Below the pieces are notes generated by a model that had not been told where the DNA came from, made no database searches, and saw only the letters and a list, made by a program, of their open reading frames with translations. A DNA stretch of 64,000 nt. Origin: JAXMDT01 sp046348685 (GTDB lineage: Bacteria; Pseudomonadota; Alphaproteobacteria; Rickettsiales; UBA998). The translations under genes were made by a program, and so were the position numbers. Positions 28,132 to 36,755 of the stretch are shown piece after piece; the stretch's first letter is position 1, and each line of letters starts with the position of its first letter. Location of the stretch: NCBI GenBank assembly GCA_046348685.1, contig JAXMDT010000002.1:153335-217334 (forward strand). The letters are read 5' to 3'.

Positions 28132-29391
28132 CTAAAACTTCACCTGCACATACGGCATGATCTTCACCGTATCGGTATAGAGGTCATCGGCATTGTAAGC
28201 GCCGAGTTTGATGCCTGCTGTGTAGTATTGCTGGAAGGTCTGCTCGACTGAGGCATCCCATTCCGTGCCATAATCCGCGCTGCCACGCTCGGCAGAAAAG
28301 TCATGGTATACCAGCATCGCCTTGGTGCCGTTCAGCCACGCATTTTCAGACTTGGCGACATAGGTGATGCCGATATTAGCATCCACCAAGCCGTTTGCTG
28401 GTGTGGTGAGGAACTTATCCACCCAGCCATCAAATGCGTGGTTGGTGCCAAGCGCAAATTGCATTGCATTCGTGCCATCGCCCTCGATGGATTCGTACTG
28501 ACCCTTAAGCGTCCATTGCCCAAACGTCACCCCAGGTTCGATAGAGTAGTAATTGAAACTGATGTTGTTTGGGTTATCGGCATAATCATTCTGGTGGGCG
28601 TATTCGAGGTTCAACAATCCAGCCACGCCTTCAGCCACAGGATGTTTTCCTTCAAACCGTGCGCCATAGGTCGCGCTGGAGAGCGCTACGGAATCGGGAA
28701 TATCAAGTAAGTAGCTGTAGCCAGTAATTTTGCCAAAAGGCAGCCCTACATAGGAACCGTTGATTAAGTGGATATGGCTGTCATCCCATGTTCCCACAGG
28801 TGAATCCGTTCCAAAAATGCGGTTCACTTGATTCGCGTAAGCATAATAGAGCGTTGTGTCTTTAATAGAATTGTTCTTCACACTGATAGCATCGAATGTC
28901 TGGTCGTTCTGCCGCCAAGCGATACCGCCGACGAAACGCTGGTTATCTAGCACGATATTCTGCCGCCCCAGCACTAGTGCCGTATCTGGCACTCCCGTAT
29001 AGGTCAGCTGTAAGCGATTAAGCGCGGTATCCTCTGGGTCGGCCACCGTTGGGTATGTCGTGCGCCCGTTAATAGTATCGTTGTAACGCTCACTGCCAAT
29101 ACCCGTGATATTCTCAAATTCCAGCAGTGCGCTGAAATCTTTGAACTTGCCCGTTTCATAGCCCAAGCGCGTACGCACCGTGTGCGCGTTTGCCTCATTC
29201 GCAAGTCCATCCTGATCCACATATTCGTAGCGGTAACGCGCATCGAAAATTGGCTTCCCCTCCGTCAGTGCCTTGGTAAAATCGCTCTTCGGTGCTGCGG
29301 GCGTTGCGACAGGATCAGTCGCATAAGCTGCGTGCGCGGAAACAAGCACGCTGGTGGCGCATAGCAGGGATAACAATGATGGTGATTTCAT
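28132..29391 (-). CDS. Alginate-export-type outer membrane porin
   Basis: This 419-residue protein has a Sec signal peptide (LLSLLCATSVLVSAHAAYAT). The barrel has alternating aromatic strands, a conserved start (FDARYRYEYVDQDGLA...AHTVRTRLGYETG), LGRQNIVLDNQRFVGGIAWR and a C-terminal Phe (PYVQVKF) for BAM recognition. The family (alginate export/OprE-like) lets anions or organic substrates through the outer membrane. It lies divergent to nnrS; a nitrate or nitrite uptake role is possible from context only. Confidence 0.8.
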   Translation of the reverse strand: MKSPSLLSLLCATSVLVSAHAAYATDPVATPAAPKSDFTKALTEGKPIFDARYRYEYVDQDGLANEANAHTVRTRLGYETGKFKDFSALLEFENITGIGSERYNDTINGRTTYPTVADPEDTALNRLQLTYTGVPDTALVLGRQNIVLDNQRFVGGIAWRQNDQTFDAISVKNNSIKDTTLYYAYANQVNRIFGTDSPVGTWDDSHIHLINGSYVGLPFGKITGYSYLLDIPDSVALSSATYGARFEGKHPVAEGVAGLLNLEYAHQNDYADNPNNISFNYYSIEPGVTFGQWTLKGQYESIEGDGTNAMQFALGTNHAFDGWVDKFLTTPANGLVDANIGITYVAKSENAWLNGTKAMLVYHDFSAERGSADYGTEWDASVEQTFQQYYTAGIKLGAYNADDLYTDTVKIMPYVQVKF

Positions 29392-29472
29392 AACAACCTC
29401 TCTTAATTAATCGTGCCGTGAGCATTCGGGCTTTGGCTGGCCGCATAGTGGGATTGCCCGATCAAAAAACAA

Positions 29473-29486
29473 TTGATCTGGCTCAA
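29473..29486. promoter_or_regulatory. FNR/DNR box, one mismatch, upstream of nnrS
   Basis: TTGAT-CTGG-CTCAA has one change in the right half site. It is centred 72 bp before the TTG start at 29552, the usual spacing for the other boxes here. Confidence 0.65.
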
Positions 29487-29551
29487 GTTCATAAAAAATG
29501 ATTCGCCGTACTTCTAGATGTATCCATCAAACCAGCAGGAAGAGTGATATT

Positions 29552-30758
29552 TTGAATACATTACTATCTATTGAAGAGCCTCTTGCTCCCAAACATACCC
29601 GGACCGAATTTGCCCTTTTCAGGCTTGTATTCAGGCCGTTTTTCCTGTTCGGTTCGGTATTTAGCATTTTTGCGCTGGCGTATTTTATTCTCTGGATGTC
29701 GGGCATTATTTCTACGTGGCCAAGTGCGTGGGATGCGCTCATCTGGCACCGTCATGAGATGCTATTTGGCTATACGGGTGCCATCATCGCAGGATTTCTG
29801 CTTACCGCCGTGCCAAACTGGACGGGTTATCCCACCCCCAAAGGCCGAAACCTGATGCTGTTGGCATTGCTCTGGCTTGCTGGCCGCGTTGTGGTGCTAT
29901 TCTCGGCATCTCTGCCAGCGAGCCTTGTTGCTGTGATTGATGTATCGTTCTTTGCCGCATGCGCCGCAAGCATTGCACCTGCGCTGATAAAATCAAAAAA
30001 TCATCGGAATTACTTTTTTATCTTATTGCTTGCGGGGTTGTCGGTAGCTAACGGGTTAACACACACCCACGCAGATGAATCCGCAGAACTGGCTGCGCTC
30101 GGCATTACGCTCGCCCTCGATATTATTATCATAATCATGCTGATTATCGGTGGGCGGGTGATTCCGTTTTTCACCGAGCGTCCACTCGGCATCAGCATCC
30201 CACGCAACCCACGGCTGGAGAAAGCAGCGTTAATAGCAACCATTCTGGGGTTGGCGGTCGAGGTTTCTGACGTAAGCCATATCCTTGCAGGCGTTCTATT
30301 AATGGCTTCTGCGCTGCTAAATGGATGGCGACTTGCCACATGGCATAGCCTGAAAACACTCCGTGTGCCGCTGCTATGGGTGCTACATCTGGGCTTTGCG
30401 TGGATTGTCGTGGGGCTTGCACTGAAAGGAGTGGAACTGACGGGCATGGAAATTCCGCCTATCATCGCCACTCATGCATTTACGGCAGGCGGGATCGGCG
30501 TGCTGACGCTGAGCATGATGGCGCAGGTGTCGCTGGGGCATAGCGGCAGGCCTTTGCTGCCGGCAAACCCATGATATTGGCCTTTGCCAGCATTAACCTT
30601 GCCGCATTCTGCCGCGTTTTCGGTGTGTGGTTGATGCCAGCCCACACCATGCGCTTTTTGAGATTTCTGCAACGTTATGGCTATTGGCGTTCAGCCTCTT
30701 TGTGGTGATGTATACGCCGATTCTTCTTCGCCCAAGACTGGATGGCAAAGATGGATAA
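29552..30758 (+). pseudogene. nnrS: NnrS haem-copper membrane protein, C-terminal frameshifts
   Basis: NnrS is a 12-helix haem- and copper-containing protein that protects cells from NO and nitrosative stress. Signatures are FRLVFRPFFLFGSVFSIFAL, WHRHEMLFGYTGAIIAGFLL, TAVPNWTG, GGRVIPFFTERPLGI, IIATHAFTAGGIGVLTLSMM and VSLGHSGRPL. The main frame stops at 30574. The next helix (AFASINLAAFCRVFGVW) continues in a second frame from 30571 and the last (SATLWLLAFSLFVVMYTPIL) in a third, ending at 30758, so two bases appear lost (near 30570 and 30647). I prefer a TTG start at 29552, since AGGAAGAG lies 7 bases upstream and the ATG at 29498 would precede the predicted promoter start. Confidence 0.85.
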
Positions 30759-32187
30759 TCAGCCACCGCTTCTGACCCTGCCCGAAGATGACATGCGCCG
30801 TATGGCGGAGAAGGTATTTGGTCTGATTGTCGAACATTTCTCTGGTCTTAAAGACTTACCCGTCACCACGCCATCCACGCTGGAGCATATCACCGAAGGT
30901 CTGCATGAGCCGATGCCGACCCAGGCCGTGCCTGTCGATCTGCTCCTCGCACAGCTTAAAACCCATGTGTTCGACCAGATGACGCATCTGGATCACCCGC
31001 GTTATTTCGCCTTCGTGCCGGGGCCGAGCAACTTTGTCAGCGCGATAGCAGACGCGATTGCTTCCTCATTTAACGTATTCAGCGGGGCATTCATCGGCCC
31101 GTCTGGCGTGGCACAAATTGAAGTTACCACCATTGAGTGGCTGCGGGAGCTATTTCGCTTTCCGCAAGATGCAGGCGGGTTATTTGTCAGTGGCGGCTCG
31201 ATGGCGAATATGACAGGGTTGGCCGTTGCACGGCATGTGATGCTGGCAGGCAATACCACCAATGCTACGGTGTATTTCTCGGATCAAACCCATTCCTCCG
31301 TGGCTAAAGGCCTCAAGATTCTGGGTTTCCAGCAGTTCCAGCTTCGCAAGATCGCCTCTGACGCGAACTTCCGCCTTTCGGTGGATAGTTTGCGCCAACA
31401 GATCGCGGCGGATCGGCTGCAAGGGCTGGTGCCATTCTGCGTAGTCGCCAATGCTGGAACCACCAACGCTGGGGCGGCTGACCCGATCAAGGAACTCTCG
31501 GCATTTTGCAAAGCCGAAGGCCTGTGGCTGCATGTGGACGGTGCCTATGGCGGTAGCGCAGCCATTACCGAGCGCGGACGCAAAGTGCTCGAAGGGATAG
31601 AGCTAGCGGATTCGCTGGGTATTGACCCACATAAATGGATGTTCCAGCCCTATGAAATCGGCTGCGTGCTCGTGCGTAACCGCGAGCATTTGAAAAACAC
31701 CTTCCGCTTCTCGGCGGAATATCTGAAGCTCAACGAGCAATGCGCCGAGCAGATCAATTTCTGTGATTACGGTGTGCAGCTGACACGGGGATTCCGTGCG
31801 CTCAAGTTGTGGTTATCGCTCAAAGCCTTCGGCGTGGAGGCGTTCCGTGCGGCCATCACCAAGGGCATAGAGAACGCCGAAATTGTCGAATCGCTGCTAC
31901 GCAACGATGACTGCTGGGAAATCATCACGCCTGCCCAGCTGGGCATCATCACTTTCCGTTACCGCTCAGATGGATTGGATGAATCGGTACTGAACGAACT
32001 GAATAATCGTATCGCACAAGACATCATCTATTCCGGCTATGCGATGCTCAGCCCAACCATCCTTGGCGGCAAACATGTGCTGCGCATGTGCACGATCAAC
32101 CCCCGCACTACCTATGACGACTTGAAGCAAACGGTCGGGATGCTGAAATACTTCGGCGAGCATATCGAAGTCAAACCAATACCTTAG
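30742..32187 (+). CDS. Group II PLP-dependent amino acid decarboxylase
   Basis: The 481-residue type I-fold enzyme has GGLFVSGGSMANMTGLAVAR, WLHVDGAYGGSAAI and DPHKWMFQPYEIGCVLVR with the PLP lysine. It resembles aromatic-L-amino-acid decarboxylases (DOPA/tyrosine/tryptophan type), which release CO2 from an amino acid; the substrate cannot be read from sequence. The start overlaps the restored C-terminus of nnrS (ATG 30742, or 30751), so it probably shares the nnrS promoter. nrdD with its own box follows. The gene is intact although nnrS and nrdD on both sides are frameshifted. Confidence 0.85.
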   Translation: MAKMDNQPPLLTLPEDDMRRMAEKVFGLIVEHFSGLKDLPVTTPSTLEHITEGLHEPMPTQAVPVDLLLAQLKTHVFDQMTHLDHPRYFAFVPGPSNFVSAIADAIASSFNVFSGAFIGPSGVAQIEVTTIEWLRELFRFPQDAGGLFVSGGSMANMTGLAVARHVMLAGNTTNATVYFSDQTHSSVAKGLKILGFQQFQLRKIASDANFRLSVDSLRQQIAADRLQGLVPFCVVANAGTTNAGAADPIKELSAFCKAEGLWLHVDGAYGGSAAITERGRKVLEGIELADSLGIDPHKWMFQPYEIGCVLVRNREHLKNTFRFSAEYLKLNEQCAEQINFCDYGVQLTRGFRALKLWLSLKAFGVEAFRAAITKGIENAEIVESLLRNDDCWEIITPAQLGIITFRYRSDGLDESVLNELNNRIAQDIIYSGYAMLSPTILGGKHVLRMCTINPRTTYDDLKQTVGMLKYFGEHIEVKPIP

Positions 32188-32224
32188 AGGAAATGTCACA
32201 CTGTTTATCCCTTTTTTAGAGCAG

Positions 32225-32238
32225 TTGATCTGGGTCAA
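32225..32238. promoter_or_regulatory. FNR/DNR box, one mismatch, upstream of nrdD
   Basis: TTGAT-CTGG-GTCAA is centred 83 bp before the nrdD ATG; a class II start would leave a ~42-nt leader. Confidence 0.7.
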
Positions 32239-32314
32239 ATGCACCCATTAGACACAAGATGTAGTATCAATTCCGCCTAAAGCACCAACATATAGTCAAA
32301 ACAAGGGGGATTCT

Positions 32315-34548
32315 ATGCAACTAAACGAAACTGCCACACCAACGCCAAACACCACCCAATTGCCGCGCGCGCTGCAGCCCGCTTCTCAGAAGCCGAATGT
32401 CTTTTCACTCTCAGTGCATGCGAGCCTGAAGGAGGCATTTGCGGCATCGGGCGAAGGCAGTTTCGATGCGTTCATGTCGTTACTCTCCACCTCTAAAGAA
32501 GCACTGGCCGATAGCGCGATGGAAAGCGTGATCGAGGACGAGTTGGCAGCAGCAGGTTACGTTAAAACTCTTAAATCATTCATCCTGAACCGCAATCGCG
32601 CCACCGCGCAGGACACGCTGGTGAGCTGCAAACAAGCGGTAGAGGAGTACATTCTGCAGCAGGATTGGCGGGTTAATGCCAATGCAAACACGGCTTATAG
32701 TAACGCAGGGTTGATCAATAACTCGGCAGGCAAAATCATCGCTAATTACTGGCTCGATAATGTGTATTCGCCCGAAGAGGGTCAGGCGCACCGCCGCGCC
32801 GATTACCATATTCACGACCTCGATTGCCTCACTGGCTATTGTGCGGGCTGGAGCTTGCGTGCGCTGCTGGATGAAGGCTTCAACGGCGTTGCAGGCAAGG
32901 TTTCCAGTCGTCCACGCGCCATTTCCGCGAGGCGTTGGGTCAAATGGCTAACTTCCTTGGCATCCTGCAATCCGAATGGGCGGGTGCGCAGGCGTTCAGC
33001 TCGTTTGATACCTATCTTGCGCCCTATGTGTTCAAAGATAGGCTGCCGTTCATCGAAATCAAAAAGGCTATTCGCCAGTTCGTCTATAACCTGAATGTTC
33101 CGGCGCGTTGGGGACAAAGCCCGTTCACCAACATCACCCTGGATATCACCGTGCCGCCAGATCTGCGCGATAATTTCCCAACCGCGAACTGCACCCACCT
33201 GTTCCGCGATATTGATGATCCTGAAATTATCGCCGAAGCCATGAAGCGTGGCGTTACCAACCTCGAAGACATGACCTACAAGCACTTCCAGCCGGAGATG
33301 GAGCAAATCGTCATCGCTTATTATGAAGTGATGACCGAGGGCGATTCGCACGGTCAGCCCTTTACCTTCCCAATTCCGACCGTCAACGTGATGGAGGATT
33401 TTGATTGGGAAAGCCCTGTCGCCAAGGCACTCTTCGAGAACACCGCCAAAATCGGCAGCTCGTATTTCCAAAATTTCGTTGGCAGCCAGTATATGCTGAA
33501 CGATAAGGGAGAAAAGGTGCAGAACCCCGATGCCTATGCGCCGCACGCGGTGCGCAGCATGTGCTGTCGCTTGCAGCTTGATCTGCGTGAGCTGATGAAA
33601 CGCGGCAACGGCCTGTTCGGCTCGGCGGAGATGACGGGGTCGATTGGTGTGGTGACGCTCAACATGGCACGGCTTGGTCACCGTTACAAAGGCGATATGC
33701 TGGGGCTGATTCAGGAAACCGAACGGCTGATGACCCTCGCTAAATCCACGCTGGAGAAGAAGCGCGTGTTCATTCAGGAAATGTATGATCGCGGCCTGTT
33801 CCCCTATACACGCCGTTACCTACCGCATCTTCGCAACCATTTCAGCACGATTGGCGTGAATGGTATGAACGAGATGGTGCGCAACTTCACTGGCGATGCC
33901 TATGACATCACCGATCCGCGCGGCATGAAAATCTGCGAGGATATTCTCGATTACATGCGCGTGGAGCTGAAGAAGTTTCAGGAAGAGACGGGGCATCTCT
34001 ACAATCTCGAAGCGACACCCGCTGAAGGCACCACCTACCGCTTTGCCAAAGAAGATCGCAAAGCCTACGGCAATGCCATCATCCAGGCGGGCTGCGAGGA
34101 GAATATCTACTACACCAACTCCACGCAGATTCCCGTGGGCTATACCGAAGACCCATTTGAGGCGCTGAATCTGCAGGATAAACTGCAATGCAAATATACA
34201 GGCGGCACGGTACTACACCTGTATATGAGTGAGCAGATTTCCTCTGGCGAGGCCTGCAAGCGGTTGGTGCGGAAGGTGATCGAGAATTACCGCCTGCCGT
34301 ACATCACCATCACACCCGTGTTCTCCGTGTGTGAAACCCACGGCTATCTCACCGGCGAGCAATCTCATTGCCCCGACTGCGGCAAAGAGACGCTCGTTTG
34401 GACACGGGTGATGGGCTATCACCGTCCGGTGGCCAGCTTCAATCTCGGCAAGAAAGGTGAGCATAAGGAGCGCAAGCATTTCAAAGAAAATGCGTCGCCG
34501 CACCTGCCACTCTTCACCACGGAGAATGCGTGTTGCAGTGGGCATTAA
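32315..34548 (+). pseudogene. nrdD: Anaerobic ribonucleoside-triphosphate reductase, one frameshift
   Basis: NrdD makes deoxynucleotides without oxygen using a glycyl radical. The N-terminal piece (32315-32920) ends CLTGYCAGWSLRALLDEGFN GVAGKVSSR; the second frame continues HFREALGQMANFLGILQSEW AGAQAFSSFDT. The C-terminus has the zinc site CETHGYLTGEQSHCPDCG and the radical loop RVMGYHRPVASFNLGKKGEH. A single missing base near 32915 (the expected Pro-Pro-Arg-His-Phe) would restore about 744 residues. The gene overlaps nrdG by 19 bp and has an FNR/DNR box and AAGGGGGA ribosome site upstream. Confidence 0.92.
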
Positions 34549-35249
34549 ACAAGCTCCCCATCACGAGCATCACTCCCTTCACCTTTCAGGATTACCCTGA
34601 GCATACGGCCTGTATTTTATGGTTCTCTGGGTGCAATATGGCATGCAGTTATTGCCATAATCCTGAGTTGGTGAAGGGAGAGCTTGCCAAATTACCTCCG
34701 CAGCAGGTGGTCGAGTTTCTGGAATCACGCAAAGGCCTGCTCGAAGGCGTGGTGCTCTCAGGCGGCGAGTGCATGATGAGCGCGCAGCTTCCAGAATTCA
34801 CTCGCTATCTTAAGTCGCTCAGCTTCAAGGTGAAGGTGGATACTAACGGCACCAATCCCGATATGCTGGAGAAAATGCTCGGCGAGCAGCTGATCGATTA
34901 TGTGGCACTGGATTACAAAGCGCCGACCGATCTGTTTCAAAGCATCACAGGGTTTGATGGTTATGCGCTCTTCGAGCGATCCTTGAAGTTGCTTATCGCG
35001 TCTGGCATCCCACTTGAAATCCGCACCACCGTCCACGCTGACCTGCTGGATGAAGAAGACATCAATTCCATATTGAAACATCTGGAAGATCTTGGATTCA
35101 GCGGCACCTATTATGTGCAGAATTTTAGAGCCGGAAAAACACTGGGGAATCTGGATAAACCGTTTAATCGCTTCGATGTCAGCCGATTAGAAAGCCACAC
35201 TATCCGATGTGAAACACGGGGATTTGGAAGGGCAGCGGCAAACCAATAA
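34530..35249 (+). CDS. nrdG: Anaerobic ribonucleotide reductase activating protein
   Basis: The 239-residue radical-SAM activase installs the glycyl radical on NrdD. CNMACSYCHNPELV holds the CxxxCxxC cluster, VLSGGECMM follows as in SAM binding, and KVKVDTNGTNP and IDYVALDYKAP complete the barrel. It starts at a GTG (34530) inside the nrdD end, which indicates translational coupling. It is longer than E. coli NrdG (154) and belongs to the long type with a full barrel. It is intact, unlike nrdD. Confidence 0.93.
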   Translation: MLQWALNKLPITSITPFTFQDYPEHTACILWFSGCNMACSYCHNPELVKGELAKLPPQQVVEFLESRKGLLEGVVLSGGECMMSAQLPEFTRYLKSLSFKVKVDTNGTNPDMLEKMLGEQLIDYVALDYKAPTDLFQSITGFDGYALFERSLKLLIASGIPLEIRTTVHADLLDEEDINSILKHLEDLGFSGTYYVQNFRAGKTLGNLDKPFNRFDVSRLESHTIRCETRGFGRAAANQ

Positions 35250-35261
35250 GTTGCACAAACA

Positions 35262-35274
35262 TTATCCACATCAA
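35262..35274. promoter_or_regulatory. FNR/DNR box missing one base
   Basis: TT-ATCCACATCAA is exactly the narG box (TTGATCCACATCAA) without its G. It is centred ~83 bp before the ATG at 35351. Either a recent inactivating deletion or another base lost from the consensus. Confidence 0.5.
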
Positions 35275-35350
35275 TTATGGGTTGTTTGCTCGTGAATATG
35301 GTTATTCCCCCGTTTGGGGAACTTTATCAACCATATCACAGGAGTAGACC

Positions 35351-35638
35351 ATGGAAAATCCTTATTTAAAATTCGCCGATCATTTTTATAGCCTCAGCCC
35401 CTACGACCTTCAGCATTTGAGCGAGTGCGTGCTGTGCAAGATAGAGCAGGTCTTTGAAGACAAACTCTGCAGCAAATGTAGCCATATCGAACTGACCGAG
35501 AAGGATATCAAATTTGCCATCACCGAGGCGATGAAGGATATCGTCCTCGATCTGCGGAAGCAGGAGCTTGAAATCAAGAGAATACAGCTCCAGCAGGCCG
35601 AAGCCTTACTGCATGTCGATAGACGAATTGTTGGCTGA
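35351..35638 (+). CDS. Small double-CxxC protein with C-terminal helix
   Basis: The 95-residue product has a zinc-ribbon-like C-x2-C-x10-C-x2-C motif at residues 26-43 (ECVLCKIEQ...KLCSKCSH). A charged helix follows with coiled-coil character (LDLRKQELEIKRIQLQQAEA). A good AGGAG site precedes the ATG. I do not recognise the family. It follows nrdG by 101 bp, with an FNR-like box in the gap, so it is likely part of the anaerobic regulon. A possible structured RNA and terminator lie just downstream. Confidence 0.65.
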   Translation: MENPYLKFADHFYSLSPYDLQHLSECVLCKIEQVFEDKLCSKCSHIELTEKDIKFAITEAMKDIVLDLRKQELEIKRIQLQQAEALLHVDRRIVG

Positions 35639-35687
35639 TTGCTTTGACATTGATTGCTCAACATTTTATCGTATCCCCCGAGGGGGC

Positions 35688-35830
35688 TGTAATCCCCTAA
35701 ATACTGCGATTAAGTTTTTAAAGTAGGCTCGTATCACAAAGCCCTGCTTCCGCACGCTCATGCGTCGGGAGTAGGCTCAATACAATACCCGAAAGGGGAA
35801 TAGGCCTGCGCTCGTATTTAGGCGATTACA
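35688..35830 (+). ncRNA. Candidate structured RNA or inverted-repeat element
   Basis: The 35639-36018 gap has no convincing gene. A 21-base left arm (35688-35708) pairs with a 22-base right arm (35809-35830) with few mismatches. Between them lie a hairpin at 35741-35776 and a short stem capped by a GAAA tetraloop (CCCGAAAGGG at 35788-35797), which folds as GNRA only on the plus strand. GTAGGCTC occurs twice inside (35723 and 35771). A rho-independent terminator follows at 35875. This looks like a processed 3' RNA, a stand-alone small RNA or a MITE-like repeat. It is not a tmRNA, RNase P or 6S RNA that I recognise. Confidence 0.45.
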
Positions 35831-35874
35831 ACTCCCGGCACCAGCCGAGGTGTGGTAACTTAAATAGAACATTG

Positions 35875-35911
35875 AAATCCGCGCTGCAGCGATGCTCGCG
35901 GATTTTTATTT
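35875..35911 (+). terminator. Rho-independent terminator
   Basis: AAATCCGCG (35875-35883) pairs with CGCGGATTT (35897-35905), and the T-rich tail TTTTTATTT follows. It ends plus-strand transcription from the 35351 gene and/or the structured element before the cytochrome b561 gene. Confidence 0.75.
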
Positions 35912-36018
35912 GGGACTTCAATAAGGAAGCAATTCTGTTTATCGAAATACTGGCCAGTGCCAACCCACTGCGCCTGAGTCTCGGCAAGTGCATCGAAACG
36001 GATATGAGCTGCCGATAG

Positions 36019-36032
36019 TTGACGCGCATCAA
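36019..36032. promoter_or_regulatory. FNR/DNR box, one mismatch, before cytochrome b561
   Basis: TTGAC-GCGC-ATCAA is centred only 40 bp before the ATG, so a class II transcript would be leaderless or start at the codon itself. Confidence 0.5.
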
Positions 36033-36065
36033 ACCTGATGCCCCTAATTCTGATAGGCTAGCGCA

Positions 36066-36602
36066 ATGAACATCATGCAGCGCATACGCATCTACCACGC
36101 CACGCTCGCTATACTTGCGATACTGGCCTACCTCACAGGTGAGCTTGGCCTCGTCCACGCTTGGCTTGGCTATGGTGTAGCTATCGTCATTACCTTGCGC
36201 CTTCTCTGGGTGCTCAGTGGTGAACGGCAGGTTGGGCTGATGCGTTTCTATCCTTCATTTGAAGGCTTAAAATTCGATAATGCTTTTACACACCCATCTA
36301 TCAGCAAAACCTTGATACTTGGCATTGCCGTGAGCCTAATTTTAGCCACCGGCACAGGCATCGCGCTCGACAAAGGAAAATCCATTGGGCTCGCAAATGC
36401 TGAACTTATTTCCAATGCCTACGCCGATGATGAAGATGAGGAAAGCAAAGGATTTTTATCCGAAGCGCTGGAAGAATCACATGAATTATTTGCCAACCTG
36501 ATGCTGCTATTTGTGGGAATGCATGTGACCTATATCGTGCTCTTCAAATTCCCGCTGGCCAAGTTCATGCTGTTTGTGCCGAAGAAAGATAGTACGAAGT
36601 AA
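36066..36602 (+). CDS. Cytochrome b561-like membrane protein
   Basis: The 178-residue protein has four predicted membrane helices and the haem-b histidine pattern of the b561/Ni-Fe-hydrogenase cytochrome b domain: RIYHATLAILAILAYLTG, HAWLGYGVAIVITLRLLWVL, a third helix after HPSISKTL, and SHELFANLMLLFVGMHVTY in the last. An acidic loop (ADDEDEESKG) precedes the last helix. It probably moves electrons between quinol and a periplasmic partner, which is not encoded nearby. An FNR-like box lies directly upstream. Confidence 0.8.
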   Translation: MNIMQRIRIYHATLAILAILAYLTGELGLVHAWLGYGVAIVITLRLLWVLSGERQVGLMRFYPSFEGLKFDNAFTHPSISKTLILGIAVSLILATGTGIALDKGKSIGLANAELISNAYADDEDEESKGFLSEALEESHELFANLMLLFVGMHVTYIVLFKFPLAKFMLFVPKKDSTK

Positions 36603-36634
36603 AAACTTCTCACGAACCCATAAAAAGTGAGGAA

Positions 36635-36710
36635 TGGTGCCGCTTAGGTGACTCGAACACCTGACCCCATCATTACGAATGATGTGCTCTACCAACTGAG
36701 CTAAAGCGGC
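36635..36710 (-). tRNA. tRNA-Thr (anticodon CGT)
   Basis: The minus strand gives a 76-nt cloverleaf with GCCGCTT/AAGCGGC acceptor stem, D-arm GCTCAGTTGGTAGAGC, anticodon loop TTCGTAA (CGT), T-arm AGGTGTTCGAGTCACCT and an encoded CCA. The 3' end points left, toward the nitrate-respiration region, the usual orientation for island insertion into a tRNA gene. Confidence 0.97.
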
Positions 36711-36755
36711 TTAATCGTCAAAACCGCCTTTTCGTAGCGGTCTTTGCACGAATCT

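Noticed and set aside
35688..35911. tmRNA or other standard housekeeping RNA
   Set aside because: CCGGCACCA follows the right arm, but there is no T-loop, no tag reading frame and no matching 5' acceptor strand. RNase P, SRP and 6S signatures are also absent.
35888..36000. Possible VapC-like toxin fragment on the plus strand (KEAILFIEILASANPLRLS)
   Set aside because: Only one helix-like stretch fits; the PIN-domain acidic start motif is missing and the stretch overlaps the terminator region.
1..36710. Transposase, integrase or IS ends
   Set aside because: No such gene or terminal repeat pair is recognisable; the island idea rests on tRNA orientation and content only.
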